This document shows positions 1-8,059 of a stretch of DNA of 64,000 nucleotides, piece by piece. The notes under the pieces were generated by a model. It ran no database searches and had not been told where the DNA came from. It saw only the letters and a list, made by a program, of their open reading frames with translations. The DNA is from Flavobacteriales bacterium (GTDB taxonomy: Bacteria; Bacteroidota; Bacteroidia; Flavobacteriales; Weeksellaceae), in NCBI GenBank assembly GCA_020635515.1, contig JACJZS010000002.1, positions 186,001 through 250,000 of the forward strand, in the 5' to 3' direction. The translations under genes and the position numbers were made by a program. Numbering within the stretch: position 1 is the stretch's first letter; every line of letters begins with the position of its first letter.

Positions 1-469
1 TTTGTTTAGAAATTTTTTCAACTTGACTTAAACTTAATTCCCTACTCAAAACCATAGTATCCGCAAACATGGAATAAAATTCTACCGTTTCTATATTCGT
101 AATGTTAATTTGTGTTGAGATATGAATTTCTACTCCAACTTTTCGAGCATAATTTATAACTGCCTGATCCATAGCTATAACTGCCGTTATATCATGTTTT
201 TTCGCTTCATCAATCAAACTTCTAATGATTGATAAATCGTGATCGTAGATAATGGTATTTAACGTTAAATAAGTTCTAACATTTTTCTCCTTACATCTTC
301 TTGAAATTTCTTCTAAATCATTGATTGTGAAATTTATACTCGCTCTAGCTCGCATATTTAATTGTTCTACACCAAAATAAACGGAATCACACCCGTTATC
401 TAATGCAGCTTGTAATGATTCAAAATTCCCCGCAGGAGCCATTAATTCTATCTTTCCACTTTGAGTCAT
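1..469 (-). CDS. Peptidase U32 family protein, N-terminal part (3' end outside window)
   Basis: Translating the minus strand from the ATG at 467-469 gives about 156 residues before the window edge. The start reads MTQSGKIELMAPAGNFESLQ, followed by DNGCDSVYFGVEQLNMRARA. This is the typical N-terminus of the peptidase U32 family: a LMAPAG motif, then the Y/VYFG motif of a TIM-barrel-like fold. The family includes collagenase-like proteins and the RlhA/TrhP RNA-hydroxylation enzymes. Which subgroup this belongs to cannot be decided, because the C-terminal half with the cysteine-rich Fe-S motif lies outside the window. It starts 12 bp after the metK stop and is probably co-transcribed with it. 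Confidence 0.85.
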   Translation of the reverse strand, partial: MTQSGKIELMAPAGNFESLQAALDNGCDSVYFGVEQLNMRARASINFTINDLEEISRRCKEKNVRTYLTLNTIIYDHDLSIIRSLIDEAKKHDITAVIAMDQAVINYARKVGVEIHISTQINITNIETVEFYSMFADTMVLSRELSLSQVEKISKQ

Positions 470-480
470 AAACTCTAATT

Positions 481-1740
481 TTATTTAAAATCTTTACTAA
501 ATTCAGCTTTAATCTCGTCTACCTTATCTAATTTTTCCCAAGTAAATAATTCCACTTCTTTGGTTATGGTTTCCTCGTAAGGAGAAGTAAATACTTTTTT
601 CACTATTTTATTTTCTCTTCCCATATGACCATACGCTGCCGTTTCAGAATAAATAGGATTTCTTAATTTCAGTCGTTGCTCTATATGGTAAGGCGTCATC
701 GGAAATATGCTTTGGATTCTTTTAGCAATTTCTCCGTCTGTTAGGTTTACTTTAGACGTACCATAGGTATTGATGTATAAACCTGTTGGTTCTGCTACAC
801 CAATTGCATAAGACACTTGAACTAATACTTCGTCAGCAATTCCCGATGCTACTAAGTTTTTGGCAATATGTCTTGTTGCATAAGCTGCACTTCTATCTAC
901 TTTACTTGGATCTTTACCCGAGAAAGCTCCTCCTCCATGTGCTCCTTTCCCACCGTATGTATCTACTATAATTTTTCTTCCTGTCAATCCTGCATCTCCA
1001 TGAGGTCCTCCAATTACAAATTTCCCTGTAGGATTTATGTGGTATTTTATATTATCATTAAAAAAATCTTTATACTCAGGATATTTAACCACTATTCGAG
1101 GAATTAATATACCTTTAATGTCCGACTTAATTTTTTCTAGCATCACTTGCTCAGAAGCAAAATCATCATGTTGGGTAGATAAAACAATAGAATCTATGCG
1201 AATAGGTTTATTATTGTCATCGTATTCCAATGTCACTTGTGCTTTTGCATCAGGGCGTAAATACTGAATCTCATTATTCTCTTTTCTTAATTCCGCTAAT
1301 TCTTGCAATAACGCATGAGATAAATCAAGAGCCAAAGGCATATAATTTTTTGTTTCATTAGTTGCGTAACCAAACATCATTCCTTGATCTCCAGCACCTT
1401 GTTCCTCTTTATTTATTTTATCTACTCCTTGATTTATATCTGGTGATTGTTCATGAATTGCAGACAATATACCGCATGAGTTTGCATCAAACATATACTC
1501 ACTTTTGGTATATCCTATTTTTGCAATTACTTCGCGAGCTATTTTTTGTACATCAAGGTATGTTTTTGACTTTACCTCTCCTGCCAAAACAACTTGTCCT
1601 GTTGTTACTAAAGTTTCACATGCAACTTTAGATTCTGGGTCGAATGCTAAAAAATAATCTATTAATGCATCGGAAATTTGATCTGCGATTTTATCTGGAT
1701 GTCCCTCAGAAACTGACTCAGAAGTGAAATAATAAGACAT
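481..1740 (-). CDS. metK: S-adenosylmethionine synthetase
   Basis: The 419-residue product makes S-adenosylmethionine from methionine and ATP in the cytoplasm. The family signatures are present: GHPDKIADQISDALID near residue 14, the GAGDQGMMFGYA motif near 117-128, and the glycine-rich GGAHGGGAFSGKDPSKVDRS segment near 270. The length is normal for the bacterial enzyme. The ATG start is preceded by a TAnnTTTG box (TACTTTTG on the minus strand, 1782-1789), which suggests a leader of about 35 nt. No SAM riboswitch-like structure is evident in that short leader. The gene is divergent from tRNA-Gly and followed closely by the U32 gene. Confidence 0.97.
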   Translation of the reverse strand: MSYYFTSESVSEGHPDKIADQISDALIDYFLAFDPESKVACETLVTTGQVVLAGEVKSKTYLDVQKIAREVIAKIGYTKSEYMFDANSCGILSAIHEQSPDINQGVDKINKEEQGAGDQGMMFGYATNETKNYMPLALDLSHALLQELAELRKENNEIQYLRPDAKAQVTLEYDDNNKPIRIDSIVLSTQHDDFASEQVMLEKIKSDIKGILIPRIVVKYPEYKDFFNDNIKYHINPTGKFVIGGPHGDAGLTGRKIIVDTYGGKGAHGGGAFSGKDPSKVDRSAAYATRHIAKNLVASGIADEVLVQVSYAIGVAEPTGLYINTYGTSKVNLTDGEIAKRIQSIFPMTPYHIEQRLKLRNPIYSETAAYGHMGRENKIVKKVFTSPYEETITKEVELFTWEKLDKVDEIKAEFSKDFK

Positions 1741-1781
1741 ATTAGGTTTTATATTTAAGTATGATTAATTAATAATTTACG

Positions 1782-1789
1782 CAAAAGTA
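1782..1789 (-). promoter_or_regulatory. Candidate -7 box of metK
   Basis: The minus strand reads TACTTTTG, matching the Bacteroidota -7 consensus TAnnTTTG, about 40 bp before the metK ATG. I see no well-spaced TTG -33 element, so this rests on the -7 box and its position only. Confidence 0.45.
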
Positions 1790-1809
1790 AAATTTTTTTT
1801 TCGATTCTT

Positions 1810-1839
1810 TTGTTTTTTTGCAATTAATGTATAAATTTG
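1810..1839 (+). promoter_or_regulatory. Promoter of tRNA-Gly
   Basis: TTG at 1810-1812, a 19-bp spacer, and TAAATTTG at 1832-1839 match the Bacteroidota promoter TTG-N19-TAnnTTTG. The box ends 16 bp before the first base of the mature tRNA, a sensible position for a short 5' leader. Confidence 0.7.
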
Positions 1840-1855
1840 TACTCCTTAATTAAAC

Positions 1856-1928
1856 GCGGAAGTAGCTCAGTTGGTAGAGCGTCAGCCTTCCAAGCTGAAT
1901 GTCGCGAGTTCGACCCTCGTCTTCCGCT
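1856..1928 (+). tRNA. tRNA-Gly (anticodon TCC)
   Basis: The 73-nt cloverleaf folds by eye. The acceptor stem is GCGGAAG with CTTCCGC, the D arm GCTC/GAGC, and the anticodon stem TCAGC/GCTGA around loop CTTCCAA with anticodon TCC. The T arm is GCGAG/CTCGT with TTCGACC. Discriminator base is T and CCA is not encoded. It has its own promoter upstream and a terminator directly downstream, so it is a single-gene unit. Confidence 0.96.
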
Positions 1929-1940
1929 CTATTTATAAAA

Positions 1941-1979
1941 AAATCATCAATAACTTGTTTTATTGATGATTTTTTTTAT
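1941..1979 (+). terminator. Rho-independent terminator after tRNA-Gly
   Basis: A 13-bp perfect stem, AAATCATCAATAA (1941-1953) with TTATTGATGATTT (1960-1972), closes a 6-nt loop and runs into a T tract to 1977. It lies 12 bp after the tRNA. The TTG in its loop and the TATATTTG after its T tract together look like the promoter of the next gene. Confidence 0.85.
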
Positions 1980-1984
1980 ATTTG
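1955..1984 (+). promoter_or_regulatory. Promoter of the Hpt/LytTR operon, overlapping the terminator
   Basis: TTG at 1955-1957, a 19-bp spacer, and TATATTTG at 1977-1984 give an exact TTG-N19-TAnnTTTG arrangement. The -33 element lies in the loop of the tRNA terminator and the spacer is its descending arm and T tract. This placement shows that the TTG codon at 1982 cannot be the translation start of the next gene. Confidence 0.65.
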
Positions 1985-1999
1985 TTATATAACTTAAAA

Positions 2000-2326
2000 G
2001 TGAGAAAATTGAAACTTGATTATACTTATATCAATGAAGTTTGTGGAGATGAGTTAGAGTTCAAACAGAACCTACTCTCTACATTTGTTTCTGAATTAGA
2101 AAAAGACAGACAACAAATAAACTCTGCTTTTAAAGACAATAATGATGACGAGTTAAAAAAAGTGCTTCACAAGTTAAAATATAAAATCAATTTATTTAAA
2201 GCAAATGAATTACTTAAAACTGTTGAAAGATTAGAAAAAAATATAACTATTGAGAAACACGATAAAGATATTTTTCTAGATTTGTTTGGGGAATTTACAG
2301 ATCAAATTTCAAAACAATTAAAATGA
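2000..2326 (+). CDS. Hpt-like (histidine phosphotransfer-like) small protein
   Basis: This is a small helical protein of about 105-108 residues. The longest open frame begins at TTG 1982, but that codon lies within the promoter -7 box. The GTG at 2000, or the TTG at 2009 giving MKLDYTYINEV, is therefore the likelier start. It contains LHKLKYKINLFKANEL, which resembles the histidine phosphotransfer motif (HxLKG...LG): the His and Lys are kept, but the usual Gly after LK is replaced by Tyr. Its stop overlaps the start of the LytTR response regulator (ATGA), indicating translational coupling. A phosphorelay partner role is inferred, not shown. No sensor kinase is adjacent. Confidence 0.6.
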   Translation: MRKLKLDYTYINEVCGDELEFKQNLLSTFVSELEKDRQQINSAFKDNNDDELKKVLHKLKYKINLFKANELLKTVERLEKNITIEKHDKDIFLDLFGEFTDQISKQLK

Positions 2327-3030
2327 ACTGCATTATTATTGACGATGACATAATCGCAAGAGAGATTATAAAGAAACAATTAAAAGAACTGAAATCAGTA
2401 GAAGTTATTGCTGACTTTTCAGAGCCGTTGATTGCTATTAAGTTCTTGAATGAGAATTCTGTTGACTTTATACTGCTTGATATTCATATGCCAAATTTCA
2501 ATGGATTTGATTTCATAAACAGTATGAAAAATCCTATTCCCATTATTCTTATTACTTCCGATAAAGACTATGCCGTAAAAGCCTTTGAATACGATAACGT
2601 AATCGACTACTTACTAAAACCAGTAGAAACTTCTCGTATAGAAAAAGCAATGGATAAAGCTGAAAAACTAATCTCTGTTTTTAAACAAAATGAATCTGGA
2701 AAAATTATTCCAATAAACGAACCCGATGAGCTTTATGTTGGTGTTGGGAAAAGACTTGTAAAACTTAATTTTAATAACATTGCTCTTATAGAAGCTACAG
2801 GCGACTATATAACTATAAATACAAAAACAGAAAGACACATCGTCCATTCTACATTAAAAAAAATAGAGGAAAAACTTCCTTCATACTTTTTTAAAATTCA
2901 CCGATCTTATGTTGTAAATCTCAATTACATAATAGACATAGAGGACAACTCAGTACTCATTGACAACAAAGTTGTACCTATTAGCAGAACCAACAAACAA
3001 GAACTAATCAACAAGTTGAATTTATTGTAA
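2323..3030 (+). CDS. LytTR-family response regulator
   Basis: The 235-residue protein has an N-terminal receiver domain with acidic residues D7-D9, phosphoacceptor D53 in LLDIHMP, switch Thr78 and Lys99 in the LLKP motif. A C-terminal LytTR DNA-binding domain covers about residues 130-235, with FFKIHRSYVVNLNYI and PISRTNKQEL as typical segments. It should bind DNA as a transcription regulator when phosphorylated. The gene overlaps the upstream Hpt-like gene by 4 bp. The usual LytS/histidine-kinase partner is absent here. An imperfect hairpin (AAGTTGAA/TTCAACTT, 3013-3038) straddles the stop codon but lacks a T tract. Confidence 0.92.
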   Translation: MNCIIIDDDIIAREIIKKQLKELKSVEVIADFSEPLIAIKFLNENSVDFILLDIHMPNFNGFDFINSMKNPIPIILITSDKDYAVKAFEYDNVIDYLLKPVETSRIEKAMDKAEKLISVFKQNESGKIIPINEPDELYVGVGKRLVKLNFNNIALIEATGDYITINTKTERHIVHSTLKKIEEKLPSYFFKIHRSYVVNLNYIIDIEDNSVLIDNKVVPISRTNKQELINKLNLL

Positions 3031-3078
3031 TTCAACTTATTGACGTAGTATATAATTTTTAATTTTAGATTATTTGGA

Positions 3079-3552
3079 TTAGAAGTCCTTTTCTCCTGAA
3101 GGACTACCTTTAGTACATACAAAAGAACTTTTCTTTCCTGCAATATTAAATGATACAAAATTCTGTTGATTTGGAGTATTAGAAAAGAACAATGTATTTT
3201 TAACTCCTATAGACTTTATAGACTCTATATCTGATATCTGATAATACACCCAAAGAATATCTCCACTTTCTTGTTTTCCTGTGTATTCATATCTCGTAGG
3301 CTTCCCGTTTATGGTTACAGATATATTTTCATTTAAATATGATTTTAATGAATTTTCAAAACCTGAGTCTGAAAGTTTACCTGGGATTGTTTTCTCTAAC
3401 TGAGATACATCTATTTTTGATGCAAATTTTAATAACTTCGTTCCCGGACTGTATTCTACTTTTGTCATAGATGTATAAAAATCATGCATTACACCAAAAG
3501 AGAAAAATAAAATACCAAATGCAACTACTGATAAAAATAATACTTTTTTCAT
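3079..3552 (-). CDS. DUF6702-like secreted or membrane-anchored protein
   Basis: The 157-residue protein begins with a hydrophobic signal or anchor (MKKVLFLSVVAFGILFFSFG), followed by HDFYTSMTKVEYSPGTKLL. That pattern, 'H-x-Y-S-x-T-x-[IV]-x-Y' with two antiparallel-strand blocks, is one I associate with the DUF6702 family common in flavobacteria. No catalytic motif is visible. It lies convergent to the LytTR gene and divergent from kdsB, with no operon partner. The function is unknown and the family assignment is from memory. Confidence 0.6.
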   Translation of the reverse strand: MKKVLFLSVVAFGILFFSFGVMHDFYTSMTKVEYSPGTKLLKFASKIDVSQLEKTIPGKLSDSGFENSLKSYLNENISVTINGKPTRYEYTGKQESGDILWVYYQISDIESIKSIGVKNTLFFSNTPNQQNFVSFNIAGKKSSFVCTKGSPSGEKDF

Positions 3553-3698
3553 AACAATTTATTCTCTGTGTTATTCTTTTATTAAAACAAATTCTATGCC
3601 AATATAGCAATAATCTTGTTCTTACCCAAAAATTAAACGTTGTGTAAAGTAGATTTTCAAAGATAAAGACAACTTTTTAACTCAAAAATTATAGATAA

Positions 3699-3730
3699 TT
3701 GGGATTACTAATTCAATAGATGTACATTTG
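3699..3730 (+). promoter_or_regulatory. Promoter of kdsB
   Basis: TTG at 3699-3701, a 21-bp spacer, and TACATTTG at 3723-3730 match the Bacteroidota promoter form. The box ends 22 bp before the kdsB ATG. Confidence 0.6.
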
Positions 3731-3752
3731 AATTAAATTTACACTTACAATC

Positions 3753-4496
3753 ATGTCTGATTTAAAAATAATAGCTGTAATTCCTGCGAGGTATGCTGCA
3801 ACTCGATTTCCTGCAAAACTTATGGGAATGCTTGGCGACAAAACTGTGATTCGTACTACCTATGAAAACACCTTAAAAACCAATCTTTTTGATGATGTTT
3901 TTGTGGTTACTGATTCCGATATAATCCATAATGATATTACTCGGCACGGAGGAAAAGCAATTATGAGTATAAAAGAACACGAAACAGGAAGCGATAGAAT
4001 TGCTGAAGCTATAGAAAAACTAGATTGTGATATTGTAATTAATGTTCAAGGAGATGAGCCATTTGTTCAAAAAGAACCATTGGAAAAACTAATTTCTGTT
4101 TTTAAAGAAGATTCAACTATAGATGTAGCAACTTTAATGCAAAAACTAGAAAATTGGGAACAAATACAAGACCCTAATTATGTAAAAGTTTTATTTGATA
4201 AAGACTATAATGCTCTTTATTTTTCTCGCTCTCCTATTCCTTATCCTCGTGAAAAAGAATTCAATGCAGATTACTACGAACATATAGGTGTTTATGCCTT
4301 CAAAAAAGATGCATTACTTAATTTTTCTAAACTACCTATGCTTCAGAACGAAAAAGCAGAAAAAATAGAATGTATTCGCTACCTAGAATACGGAATGAAA
4401 ATTAAGCTAATTCAAACCGAATACATGGGAGTTGAAATTGACACAGAAGAAGATTTAATTCAAGCAAATAAATTACTTTCTAAAAACCGTCAATAG
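3753..4496 (+). CDS. kdsB: 3-deoxy-manno-octulosonate cytidylyltransferase (CMP-Kdo synthetase)
   Basis: The 247-residue enzyme activates Kdo with CTP to CMP-Kdo for lipopolysaccharide inner-core synthesis in the cytoplasm. It has the nucleotidyltransferase start IPARYAATRFPAKLMGMLGD near residues 7-27, VVTDSD near 50, NVQGDEPFV near 97-105 and EHIGVYAFKKDALL near 170. The length is normal for the family. Its 3' end overlaps the convergent DUF2723 gene by 17 bp. A kdsB gene implies a Kdo-containing lipid A core in this organism. Confidence 0.95.
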   Translation: MSDLKIIAVIPARYAATRFPAKLMGMLGDKTVIRTTYENTLKTNLFDDVFVVTDSDIIHNDITRHGGKAIMSIKEHETGSDRIAEAIEKLDCDIVINVQGDEPFVQKEPLEKLISVFKEDSTIDVATLMQKLENWEQIQDPNYVKVLFDKDYNALYFSRSPIPYPREKEFNADYYEHIGVYAFKKDALLNFSKLPMLQNEKAEKIECIRYLEYGMKIKLIQTEYMGVEIDTEEDLIQANKLLSKNRQ

Positions 4497-7400
4497 CTTC
4501 TTGCTCTTGTTTCAAAGTATCTATAACTGCAGGTTCTAACGAATCCAATTTTGATGAAACATAAGTGGAATCAACATCGATTAATACAGAAAATATAGGC
4601 GAATAGTGTTTTTTAACTAAACTCGTTATGCTCATCAATCGGTTTTTATTATTGAGTTCTTTCTTGTATCTGTCATCTATTGGCTTCATTGCTGTAGAAA
4701 TATACTTTTTAGCTTTTTCTTCTTGTCCTGATTCTTTGTATCCGTCAATGATACTTTCTACCAACATTGCATACTGATACCTTAAACGAACACTTTCTTG
4801 ACGAACTGTATTTCTAAATTCTGGTTTTAATTCATCATAATAATCCAACTCTTCAAAAATATTTTTCTTGTATTCGTTCGCAATTTTCATTGCTTTTTTC
4901 TCATCTCCCAATACCAAATAAGAATAAACAATATTGGTGATTGATGTGTTTGAAGGATATAGTTCTACGGGAATTTCGGTATTTGCTAGATTTAATATTT
5001 CTCTAGCTTTTTCTTTTTCTCCTGCATCTACTAATGCTTCTGCAGCACGGGAAACCGAATTTCTGTATATAATTAAGTTTTGTTTTGCTGTTTCTCCGTA
5101 ATGCACATTTGGATTTTTAAAATTCCCCCATTTGTAATTTTTAATTATGTTGTATAACACATCTGGATTTACTCTTCCTAATTCTCCATTTTCTTTTTTA
5201 GGTGTTTTGATTGGAACTAATTTGTACGAAAATCCTTCAAACTGCATATAATCTTTTAAAAAGAATACATTAGCATCTGAATACGTCCCTCCTGAACTGA
5301 AATAAATAGAACGATTCCAATCGTAATTTGCAAACATATCGAGCATTGCAAATAATTCTTTACGTAGATTTCCTGTTTTTAAATCAACTGTGATATAATC
5401 TACCATTTGGTCTGCATCTTCTTTCTGAACAATTCCATATTTTATTGCATTCTCTTTATTTACAGGAATTACAATCTTTTTAACAGGAAGTAAATTCACA
5501 TCTCCACCTTTTACGTCATACATCATGCTCAGGAATTCATCTTTAATTGGATTTTTAGTTAGAATGTAATCCATCGCTTCTTTTGCCGTCATCGAATCCT
5601 TTTGGGCAACTTTCATTAGCGGTTCAAAACGTGTAGTATCTATGTCATTTTCTTGTAGGTACTCAAACATTTCTTTCATTTCAGCGACATCCATTGCACG
5701 AATTAAATCGTTTTTTCCATCTCTGTATTGGTCGTGTTTTAATTTACCAGGAATTGGATCTGCTTTGTATGTTTTTCGTTTTACTTGGTCGATATTCCAA
5801 GCAGTTCCCAAAAGAGTATAGTTTACTATTTTTACATCGGTTCTAAATCCAGAAGTTTCTTGAATCGCCCAAAGTGGATAGGTATCGTTATCTCCGTACG
5901 TAAACAAGATTGAATCATCATCTAAATTTACCAAATACGAATATGCTTGATCGTATGCTGCTGTTCTGTTGCTTCTGTCGTGATCGTCCCAGTTTTCTGA
6001 AGCCAAAACGATAGGAGATGCTAACATTAAAACAAATCCGATAGGTGCAACCTTTTTAAAGTTATTTTTAGAAATTAAATTTAATAAAAACGAAGCTCCC
6101 AATCCAATCCAAATAGCAAAAACATAGAAAGAACTAACTAAGGCATAATCTCGTTCTCTTGGTTCAAACGGTTTTACACTCGTGTATAAAATAATTCCAA
6201 CACTAGTAAGTAAAAATAGTGAAAGTAACGCATAAAAACGTCCAGTATCTGAATTTAAATGAAAAAACAAACCTATTAAACCTAAAATTAATGGTAATAA
6301 ATAATAATAATTCGTAGACTTATTTTTGTAGGTTGATGGTAAATCTTGTTGGTTTCCTAATCTTGGATTATCTATAAATGAAAATCCAGAAACCCAGTTT
6401 CCTTTATTAATTTCATAATGACCTTCAAAGTCATTTTGTCTTCCTGCAAAGTTCCAAAGGAAGTACCTCACAAACATATATCCATTCTGAAAATCAAAAA
6501 AATACTTCATATTTTGTAAAAAAGTAGGTTTTTTGATATCCAAAAGCGGAGCATATTCTTGATAATCAGAAATTGAAATTTCTCCTGTTTCTTTTAAATA
6601 TTGTAAATCGCTTACAATTTTCTGTGCTTGAGGATAATCTTTATACTCTTTTGATATTTCAAATTCAGGATAACCTGTAAACAATGCGTATTGTTCCATT
6701 ACATCAGGACTAGGATTGTACATTCTTGGCAAAATACTTTCATACTTTGGATTGTACACATAATCAAACTTTTCTCCTGTTTCTATATAGGCATTTCTAG
6801 ATTCATTTTTTTCATAGGTTTTTCCTTTAATTACTTTTTTCGCACTTCCGTCTTCTTCTCTTAAAATTCCGTCACTTGCCAAGTGTGCTGTATAATTTGC
6901 ACCATAACCAACTGGCCAATCTCCGTATTGTTCTCTATTGTAATAATCTAGCATACCAATGGCATTATCAGGATTATTAAGGTTCATCGGTGGATTTGCA
7001 TTTGCTCTAATAGGAATTACCATCCAACTTGAAAATCCAATTAGCATAAATAGTACAGATAAAACAATTGTATTTAGTTTTGGGTGATTGCCTTTTATGG
7101 TAAACCTAATTAAAACAATAAATAGCAAAACGAGAACAATTAATGTAAAAATACTTCCTGAATTAAATGGAAGTCTTAAATCATTAACGAAGAAAATTTC
7201 AACATTACCAAACATCGACATTACAAAAGGAAAAATTCCTTTGAAGATGATTCCAAAAATTACAAGCGTAACTAAATTAGCGATAATAAATCCTTTGATT
7301 GAGAATTTATAATTCTTTACATAGTAAACAAAACATATCGCTGGAATTACTAATAAAACCATCATGTGAACACCAACAGAAAGTCCTATTACAAACGAAA

Positions 7401-7947
7401 TTAAAAGCAACCAACGTGTCGACTTTTGAATATTATCTGTGTTTTCCCATTTGCAAATCATCCAAAAAAGCATTGCTGTAAAAAGAGATGCCATAGAGTA
7501 TACTTCTCCTTCTACTGCAGAAAACCAAAACGTATCGGTAAACGTAAAACTCAAAGCTCCTATTAATCCTCCTGCTAATGCTACAAACTTTGTTTTAAAA
7601 TCAAGTTCCTCATTTACATTTTTCTTTAGAGCTTTTAATGTAATATGCGTAATTGTCCAAAATAAAAATAAAATAGTAAGTGCTGAAAATAATGCTGACA
7701 TTGCATTAATTACCATTCCGTATTTACTACCGTCGCCAAATGCTAATATAGAAAAGAAAGCTCCAACAATCTGAAAGAGGGCAGCTCCTGGTGAATGCGT
7801 AACTTCTAATTTAGCAGCCGAAGCGATGTATTCTCCACAATCCCAAAAACTAAAATCGGGTTCTATGGTTAAAAGATATGTTATAAAAGCTATAATAAAA
7901 GAAAACCAACCTAAAATGGTATTCCATTTTTTATAATTAAAATCCAT
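4480..7947 (-). CDS. DUF2723 family membrane protein (GT117/TMEM260-like glycosyltransferase)
   Basis: This is a very large integral membrane protein of about 1155 residues. The N-terminal half is polytopic, with roughly ten or more membrane segments. Near residues 33-55 it carries FSFWDCGEYI and THSPGAALFQ, the acidic first-loop signature of the GT-C-like DUF2723 family. After about residue 620 it becomes a soluble region with late TPR-like helices. DUF2723 is grouped with human TMEM260, a protein O-mannosyltransferase (CAZy GT117), so a protein or surface glycosylation role is plausible. The open frame extends to a TTG at 7965, but that codon is part of the TATATTTG -7 box, so I use the ATG at 7947. 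It overlaps kdsB tail to tail. Confidence 0.85.
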   Translation of the reverse strand: MDFNYKKWNTILGWFSFIIAFITYLLTIEPDFSFWDCGEYIASAAKLEVTHSPGAALFQIVGAFFSILAFGDGSKYGMVINAMSALFSALTILFLFWTITHITLKALKKNVNEELDFKTKFVALAGGLIGALSFTFTDTFWFSAVEGEVYSMASLFTAMLFWMICKWENTDNIQKSTRWLLLISFVIGLSVGVHMMVLLVIPAICFVYYVKNYKFSIKGFIIANLVTLVIFGIIFKGIFPFVMSMFGNVEIFFVNDLRLPFNSGSIFTLIVLVLLFIVLIRFTIKGNHPKLNTIVLSVLFMLIGFSSWMVIPIRANANPPMNLNNPDNAIGMLDYYNREQYGDWPVGYGANYTAHLASDGILREEDGSAKKVIKGKTYEKNESRNAYIETGEKFDYVYNPKYESILPRMYNPSPDVMEQYALFTGYPEFEISKEYKDYPQAQKIVSDLQYLKETGEISISDYQEYAPLLDIKKPTFLQNMKYFFDFQNGYMFVRYFLWNFAGRQNDFEGHYEINKGNWVSGFSFIDNPRLGNQQDLPSTYKNKSTNYYYLLPLILGLIGLFFHLNSDTGRFYALLSLFLLTSVGIILYTSVKPFEPRERDYALVSSFYVFAIWIGLGASFLLNLISKNNFKKVAPIGFVLMLASPIVLASENWDDHDRSNRTAAYDQAYSYLVNLDDDSILFTYGDNDTYPLWAIQETSGFRTDVKIVNYTLLGTAWNIDQVKRKTYKADPIPGKLKHDQYRDGKNDLIRAMDVAEMKEMFEYLQENDIDTTRFEPLMKVAQKDSMTAKEAMDYILTKNPIKDEFLSMMYDVKGGDVNLLPVKKIVIPVNKENAIKYGIVQKEDADQMVDYITVDLKTGNLRKELFAMLDMFANYDWNRSIYFSSGGTYSDANVFFLKDYMQFEGFSYKLVPIKTPKKENGELGRVNPDVLYNIIKNYKWGNFKNPNVHYGETAKQNLIIYRNSVSRAAEALVDAGEKEKAREILNLANTEIPVELYPSNTSITNIVYSYLVLGDEKKAMKIANEYKKNIFEELDYYDELKPEFRNTVRQESVRLRYQYAMLVESIIDGYKESGQEEKAKKYISTAMKPIDDRYKKELNNKNRLMSITSLVKKHYSPIFSVLIDVDSTYVSSKLDSLEPAVIDTLKQEQEAIDGF

Positions 7948-7962
7948 AGGAATTATTTTGTG

Positions 7963-7970
7963 CAAATATA
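7963..7970 (-). promoter_or_regulatory. Candidate -7 box of the DUF2723 gene
   Basis: The minus strand reads TATATTTG, matching TAnnTTTG, and ends 15 bp before the ATG at 7947. The leader would be only a few bases. A -33 TTG at the usual distance is not evident. Confidence 0.5.
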
Positions 7971-8005
7971 GAAATTAATACAACAAATAGTCCTACTTTA
8001 TAGAC

Positions 8006-8040
8006 ACAAAAAAATCCCATCTTTACATGGGATTTTTTGT
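8006..8040 (-). terminator. Terminator of the alternative complex III operon
   Basis: The stem AAAAAATCCCAT/ATGGGATTTTTT with loop of about 6 nt lies 20 bp after the actF stop and ends in a T-rich arm on the minus strand. Its symmetry would also permit activity on the plus strand. Confidence 0.85.
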
Positions 8041-8059
8041 TTATTATAATTTCTTTTTT

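Noticed and set aside
786..1631. Plus-strand open frames opposite metK
   Set aside because: They have no family character and are shadows of the metK coding strand.
1982..1999. TTG at 1982 as start of the Hpt-like gene
   Set aside because: The codon overlaps the -7 box TATATTTG; a start within the promoter is not possible for that transcript.
3013..3038. Hairpin over the LytTR stop codon as a terminator
   Set aside because: The stem is only 8 bp with a 10-nt loop and no T tract follows.
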